DNA of 31,528 nt from a virus: positions 1 to 31,528 of the IMG/VR virus record IMGVR_UViG_3300028194_000272; one strand, 5' to 3'. Positions 28,242-31,528 of this stretch are shown here, one piece after another. A model generated the notes under the pieces. That model was not told the DNA's origin. It worked only from the letters and a program-made list of their open reading frames with translations, and ran no database searches. Position numbers and translations under genes: made by a program. Numbering within the stretch: the first letter of the stretch is position 1; each line of letters begins with the position of its first letter.

Positions 28242-28259
28242 CCAAAACTGTAGTATACT
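28231..28259 (+). promoter_or_regulatory. Sigma70-like promoter of the DNA polymerase gene
   Basis: TTGTAG (28231-28236), 17 bases, TATACT (28254-28259), with AAAAACCC directly upstream of the -35. The -10 ends six bases before the gp43 ATG and there is no ribosome binding site, so the mRNA is predicted to be leaderless. Confidence 0.65.
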
Positions 28260-28265
28260 TACAGT

Positions 28266-30773
28266 ATGGATTTTTACACAAATGTATGTCGCACTCGTGA
28301 CAAAATATTAGCGATTGGTTACCAGAACGGAAAGAAACAAAAACTTTCCGTTTCTTATCGTCCCAATCATTTCATTCCCTCAAAGAAAAGTTCAACGCCT
28401 TACAAAGCACTTGACGGCAGACCACTAGATGTAGTCAATCTTGACTCTATGGGTGGGGCAAGAAAGTTCAAAGAGAAGTATCAAGGCATAGATGGTTTCG
28501 AAGTACATGGTTACGATAGATATGTTTATACTTACATATCTGATAAGTTTCCTGGCAAGATAGACTTTGACCCAAAAGTTATCAAAATCGCTACACTCGA
28601 TATAGAGTGTGAGTCTGAAAATGGTTTTCCAGAACCAGGCGAAGCGATAGAAAAAGTCAACGCAATCTCAATCAAACCATTCGGTAAGTCTTGTGTTGTA
28701 TTTGGTTTAGGTGAATGGGAAACAGAATCAGATGTAATCTATTTCAACTGCCGTAACGAGGCACATCTACTAACAGAGTTTATCAAGTACTGGCGCCAAG
28801 AATGGTTCGATATCATTACTGGTTGGAATGTAGATGCATTTGATATGACCTATCTTTGCAATCGTATTGATAGACTGTTTGGTGAAGATGCACATAAGAA
28901 ATTATCACCATGGGGTATGTCTTCAAGTAGAGAGTTTCTACAGAATGGTTATCAGAAGACTCAGATATTTGATTTGTACGGCGTCAACATAGTTGATTAC
29001 TTAGAACTGTATCGTAAGTCTACTTTTCACAATCAAGAATCATACAAACTAGATTACATTGCTCACTTCGAGTTGGGTAAGAAGAAACTAGATTATTCAG
29101 AGTATGGTTCATTACACACCTTATACAAAAACAACTATGCCAAGTTCTTAGAATACAATGTCAAAGATGTTGTTCTCGTAGAAGAACTAGAAGACAAACT
29201 AGGGTTCTTAGACTTGACTCAGGCAATGGCATATGATGCCAAGTGTAATTACACCGACACATTCGGTATGGTTAAGTATTGGGAAACAATCATCTACAAC
29301 TTCTTAAAAGAACAAGGAGTTCAAACGCCACCTCAGAAAAGACATGAGAACAAGACCAATCAGATTGCAGGTGCATATGTAAAAGAACCAATCACTGGTG
29401 GTCACAATTGGGTTATGTCATTCGACTTGAACTCATTGTATCCTCATTTGATTATGCAGTGGAATATCTCACCAGAGAAAATGATTAAAGGTCATAGACA
29501 AGATGTTAATGTAGATTTAATGTTGCATAAGAAAGTAGATTTGTCTGTTGCAAAAGAGATGAACGCTACAGTTGCACCCAATGGTGTAATGTTTACAAGA
29601 GAAAAACAAGGTTTCTTTCCAGAGATTATGGAAGTCATGTATGACGAGCGTAAAGCCTGGAAGAAAAAGATGATTGAGTATCAGAAAGAAAAAGAAAAAG
29701 AACGAGAACCTAAACGAATTGCAGAACTCGATACTCTTATTAAGAGGGCATACAACAATCAACAAGTAAGAAAGATTGCATTGAACTCTGCTTATGGTTC
29801 TATGGCGAATCAATGGTTCGCATTCTTTGACCCAAATCTTGCAGAGGCAATTACTTACTCAGGTCAGTTAGTTATCAAATGGTCAGAGAAGATAGTCAAT
29901 GAATATCTAAACAAGATACTCAAAACAGATAACGAAGATTATGTTATCGCAATGGACACTGATTCAATCTATCTAACAATGGATAAATTTGTAGAAACAG
30001 TAATGCCAGGTGAAACAGATAAAAACAAGATATGTGATTTCTTATCTAAGGCAGAGTCTAAGATTGAAGATGTATTAGATGCAGGTTTCGAAGACCTTGC
30101 AGAATACACCAACGCATATCAACAGAAAATGGAAATGGGTCGTGAAGTAATTGCAGATAGAGGTATCTGGACTGCAAAGAAAAGATACATTCTAAATGTA
30201 TATGACAATGAGGGTGTGAGACTAGACGAACCTAAACTCAAACTTATGGGCATTGAGACTGCAAAGTCATCAACGCCGTTATGGGTGAGACGAAAATTAG
30301 AAAAAGCAATCAGAATTGTCATGCGTGGTGATGAACAGCAGTTATGGGACTTTGTAGAAACTGCAAGAAAAGAATTCAGAGAATTACCTCCAGAAGATGT
30401 TGCATTCCCTAGAGGGTGTAAAGGTATGATTCAGTATGCAGACCCTACACACATCTATGGCAAAGGCACACCAATTCATGTCAGAGGTTCATTGTTGTTC
30501 AATTATAGACTCAAAGAAATGAATCTACTTAAACGATACGAACCTATTAGAAATGGTGAGAAGATACATTTCACATACCTTACTATGCCAAACCCTATCA
30601 ATGAGAATGTGATATCATTTACTAACTCATTGCCGAAAGAGTTTGATTTACATAGATTTGTAGATTACGATTTACAGTTTGACAAATCATTTATAGACCC
30701 ATTACGCAATATAATTCAGTTAATTAACTGGAATGTAGAGCCAGTCGCAAGTTTAGACTCCTTTTTTGGATAA
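28266..30773 (+). CDS. 43: gp43 replicative DNA polymerase (family B)
   Basis: An 835-residue family B polymerase, shorter than T4 gp43 (898). Exonuclease motifs: Exo I LDIECE (D112, E114), Exo II WNVDAFDMTYL, Exo III YNVKDVVLVEE. Polymerase motifs: A SFDLNSLYPHLI (D387), B KIALNSAYGSMANQ, C AMDTDSIYL (D564, D566). All catalytic acids are present, so both synthesis and proofreading should work. It works with gp45, gp44/62 encoded upstream. The start has no leader or Shine-Dalgarno sequence. Confidence 0.96.
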   Translation: MDFYTNVCRTRDKILAIGYQNGKKQKLSVSYRPNHFIPSKKSSTPYKALDGRPLDVVNLDSMGGARKFKEKYQGIDGFEVHGYDRYVYTYISDKFPGKIDFDPKVIKIATLDIECESENGFPEPGEAIEKVNAISIKPFGKSCVVFGLGEWETESDVIYFNCRNEAHLLTEFIKYWRQEWFDIITGWNVDAFDMTYLCNRIDRLFGEDAHKKLSPWGMSSSREFLQNGYQKTQIFDLYGVNIVDYLELYRKSTFHNQESYKLDYIAHFELGKKKLDYSEYGSLHTLYKNNYAKFLEYNVKDVVLVEELEDKLGFLDLTQAMAYDAKCNYTDTFGMVKYWETIIYNFLKEQGVQTPPQKRHENKTNQIAGAYVKEPITGGHNWVMSFDLNSLYPHLIMQWNISPEKMIKGHRQDVNVDLMLHKKVDLSVAKEMNATVAPNGVMFTREKQGFFPEIMEVMYDERKAWKKKMIEYQKEKEKEREPKRIAELDTLIKRAYNNQQVRKIALNSAYGSMANQWFAFFDPNLAEAITYSGQLVIKWSEKIVNEYLNKILKTDNEDYVIAMDTDSIYLTMDKFVETVMPGETDKNKICDFLSKAESKIEDVLDAGFEDLAEYTNAYQQKMEMGREVIADRGIWTAKKRYILNVYDNEGVRLDEPKLKLMGIETAKSSTPLWVRRKLEKAIRIVMRGDEQQLWDFVETARKEFRELPPEDVAFPRGCKGMIQYADPTHIYGKGTPIHVRGSLLFNYRLKEMNLLKRYEPIRNGEKIHFTYLTMPNPINENVISFTNSLPKEFDLHRFVDYDLQFDKSFIDPLRNIIQLINWNVEPVASLDSFFG

Positions 30774-30776
30774 ATA
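30769..30776 (+). promoter_or_regulatory. Possible late-type promoter (GATAAATA)
   Basis: GATAAATA differs from TATAAATA at the first base, overlaps the polymerase stop and ends five bases before the GTG at 30782, the same spacing as at 15058 and 5211. Confidence 0.35.
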
Positions 30777-30781
30777 AACAT

Positions 30782-30931
30782 GTGTATGAAGAACTTAAAG
30801 AGATTATAAAACGACTAGAGAGCCTTGAAGAAGACTCTCATCCTTCTATTGGTCTTTGTGAGTTTGATGGATATAAAGATTTAGTTAAACGAATAGAAAT
30901 AATAGAAAATGTACTCAAAAAAAGTAGTTGA
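30782..30931 (+). CDS. Small helical protein (49 aa)
   Basis: A GTG at 30782 opens 49 codons (VYEELKEIIKRLESLEEDSH, then SIGLCEFDGYKDLVKRIEII) that look like two amphipathic helices around a short turn. It overlaps the iscU start by 23 bases. There is no ribosome binding site; the late-type box five bases upstream is the only start signal. An ATG at 30780 is in another frame and stops after nine codons. No family recognised. Confidence 0.45.
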   Translation: MYEELKEIIKRLESLEEDSHPSIGLCEFDGYKDLVKRIEIIENVLKKSS

Positions 30932-31325
30932 TAGATTCGAGGCAGTGTTAAACGCACCTGAACAGTTTTCAGTAGGGAGTTTCGACCCGAAGGATCCTAA
31001 TGTTGCAACAGGATTATCTGGTGCTCCTGCATGTGGCGATGTCATGAAACTACAACTCAAACTTAATGAAGATAGAGTGATTACAGATGTCAAATTTAAA
31101 ACCTACGGATGTGGTTCAGCAATTGCATCAAGTTCAATGTTCGTTGACTTACTTACAGGGAAAACGATTGACGAAGCAAAACTCATTAAAGATAAAGAGA
31201 TTGCAGATGCGCTTGAATTACCTCCTATCAAACTACACTGTTCCGTACTCGCAGAGGACTCAATCAGAAGAGCAATTCTAGATTGGGAAAGCAAATCAGG
31301 AGAGAACAATGGCAGAACAGAATAA
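30909..31325 (+). CDS. iscU: IscU-like iron-sulfur cluster scaffold
   Basis: A 138-residue protein, very close to bacterial IscU. The three cluster cysteines are intact: C42 (GAPACGDVMK), C68 (TYGCGSAIASSS) and C111 (LHCSVLAED), with D44 and H110. The chaperone-binding motif LPPIK (104-108) is kept too. IscU assembles Fe-S clusters with IscS and hands them over with HscA/HscB. No other isc gene is seen here, so it would use host partners. Possible customers are phage or host Fe-S enzymes. It overlaps the thermonuclease gene by 17 bases. Confidence 0.95.
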   Translation: MYSKKVVDRFEAVLNAPEQFSVGSFDPKDPNVATGLSGAPACGDVMKLQLKLNEDRVITDVKFKTYGCGSAIASSSMFVDLLTGKTIDEAKLIKDKEIADALELPPIKLHCSVLAEDSIRRAILDWESKSGENNGRTE

Positions 31326-31528
31326 TTACAGATATACAGTAAATGTAGTGAAGGTTGTCGATGGAGATACAGTAGATGTAGATATCGATTTAGGGTTTGG
31401 TATGGTATACAAGAAACAGAGAGTTAGAATGCTGGGCATCGATACTCCTGAAAGCCGTACAAGAGACTTAGTAGAAAAGAAATTTGGTAAAGCATCAAAG
31501 AAACATCTTAAAAGTATTATAGAAAACG
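31309..31528 (+). CDS. Thermonuclease-like (SNase) protein, 5' part
   Basis: ATG 31309 follows CAGGAGAGAAC. The first 73 residues match the staphylococcal nuclease fold: VNVVKVVDGDTVDVDIDLGF, then RVRMLGIDTPES, with the D-G-D-T metal site and the G-I-D-x-P-E turn. The right edge cuts off the rest, including later catalytic residues. Such nucleases cleave DNA and RNA; the phage role is unknown. No signal peptide is seen at the N-terminus. Confidence 0.88.
   Translation, partial: MAEQNNYRYTVNVVKVVDGDTVDVDIDLGFGMVYKKQRVRMLGIDTPESRTRDLVEKKFGKASKKHLKSIIEN

Noticed and set aside
1-31528. CRISPR arrays, insertion sequences, rRNA or attachment sites
   Set aside because: No regularly spaced repeats, transposase genes, rRNA-like sequence or integrase gene were seen on either strand.

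Overview
This window is a stretch of a T4-like tailed phage (myovirus) genome, almost certainly marine. Every supported gene lies on the + strand, packed with overlaps of a few bases and few gaps. The DNA is AT-rich. It carries the T4 core replication set: UvsW helicase end, late sigma factor gp55, gp47/gp46 nuclease, sliding clamp gp45, clamp loader gp44/gp62, RegA and DNA polymerase gp43. It also carries accessory genes typical of marine T4-like phages: CobS/CobT-type proteins, peptide deformylase, a 2-oxoglutarate oxygenase, a small heat-shock protein, a peroxiredoxin and an IscU-like Fe-S scaffold. The AT-rich sequence and gene set suggest a host with a streamlined genome (SAR11- or OM43-like), but the sequence does not prove the host.

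Layout. 1-1030: end of UvsW and an Sm-like small protein. 1115-1779: four coupled small genes, three or four of them membrane proteins. 1894-6379: gp55, gp47, gp46, deformylase, oxygenase. 6388-10678: a CobT-like VWA/HExxH protein and CobS AAA+ ATPase, with three copies of a hairpin/promoter element. 10694-14408: DUF3310, gp45, gp44, small membrane genes, gp62, RegA. 14448-15035: two small membrane genes closed by a strong terminator. 15058-22310: a curli-like cassette. 22318-24148: small gene, structured leader, Hsp20, tRNA-Gly, peroxiredoxin. 24152-28241: DUF4338-like protein, cytidylyltransferase, glycosyltransferase-like protein, lysozyme and small genes. 28266-31528: DNA polymerase, IscU and the start of a thermonuclease.

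The most striking region is 15058-22310. Directly after a terminator, a T4-type late promoter (TATAAATA) starts an unbroken run of genes: two small related membrane proteins, CsgF, the CsgG outer-membrane lipoprotein pore, a secreted repeat protein, a secreted FecR-domain protein, a second secreted curlin-like repeat protein, three more small membrane proteins, and a CHASE2-class III adenylate cyclase. This looks like a phage-encoded export and signalling module expressed late in infection. CsgE, CsgD and CsgC are not visible here.

Regulation can be read in unusual detail. Several sigma70-like promoters have a 17-base spacer and an A-run/C-run just before the -35 box. At several of them the -10 box ends only 5-9 bases before a start codon that has no ribosome binding site, which predicts leaderless mRNAs. 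Operon-internal genes mostly have good AGGAG-type sites. The window encodes gp55, the factor expected to read the TATAAATA late promoters.
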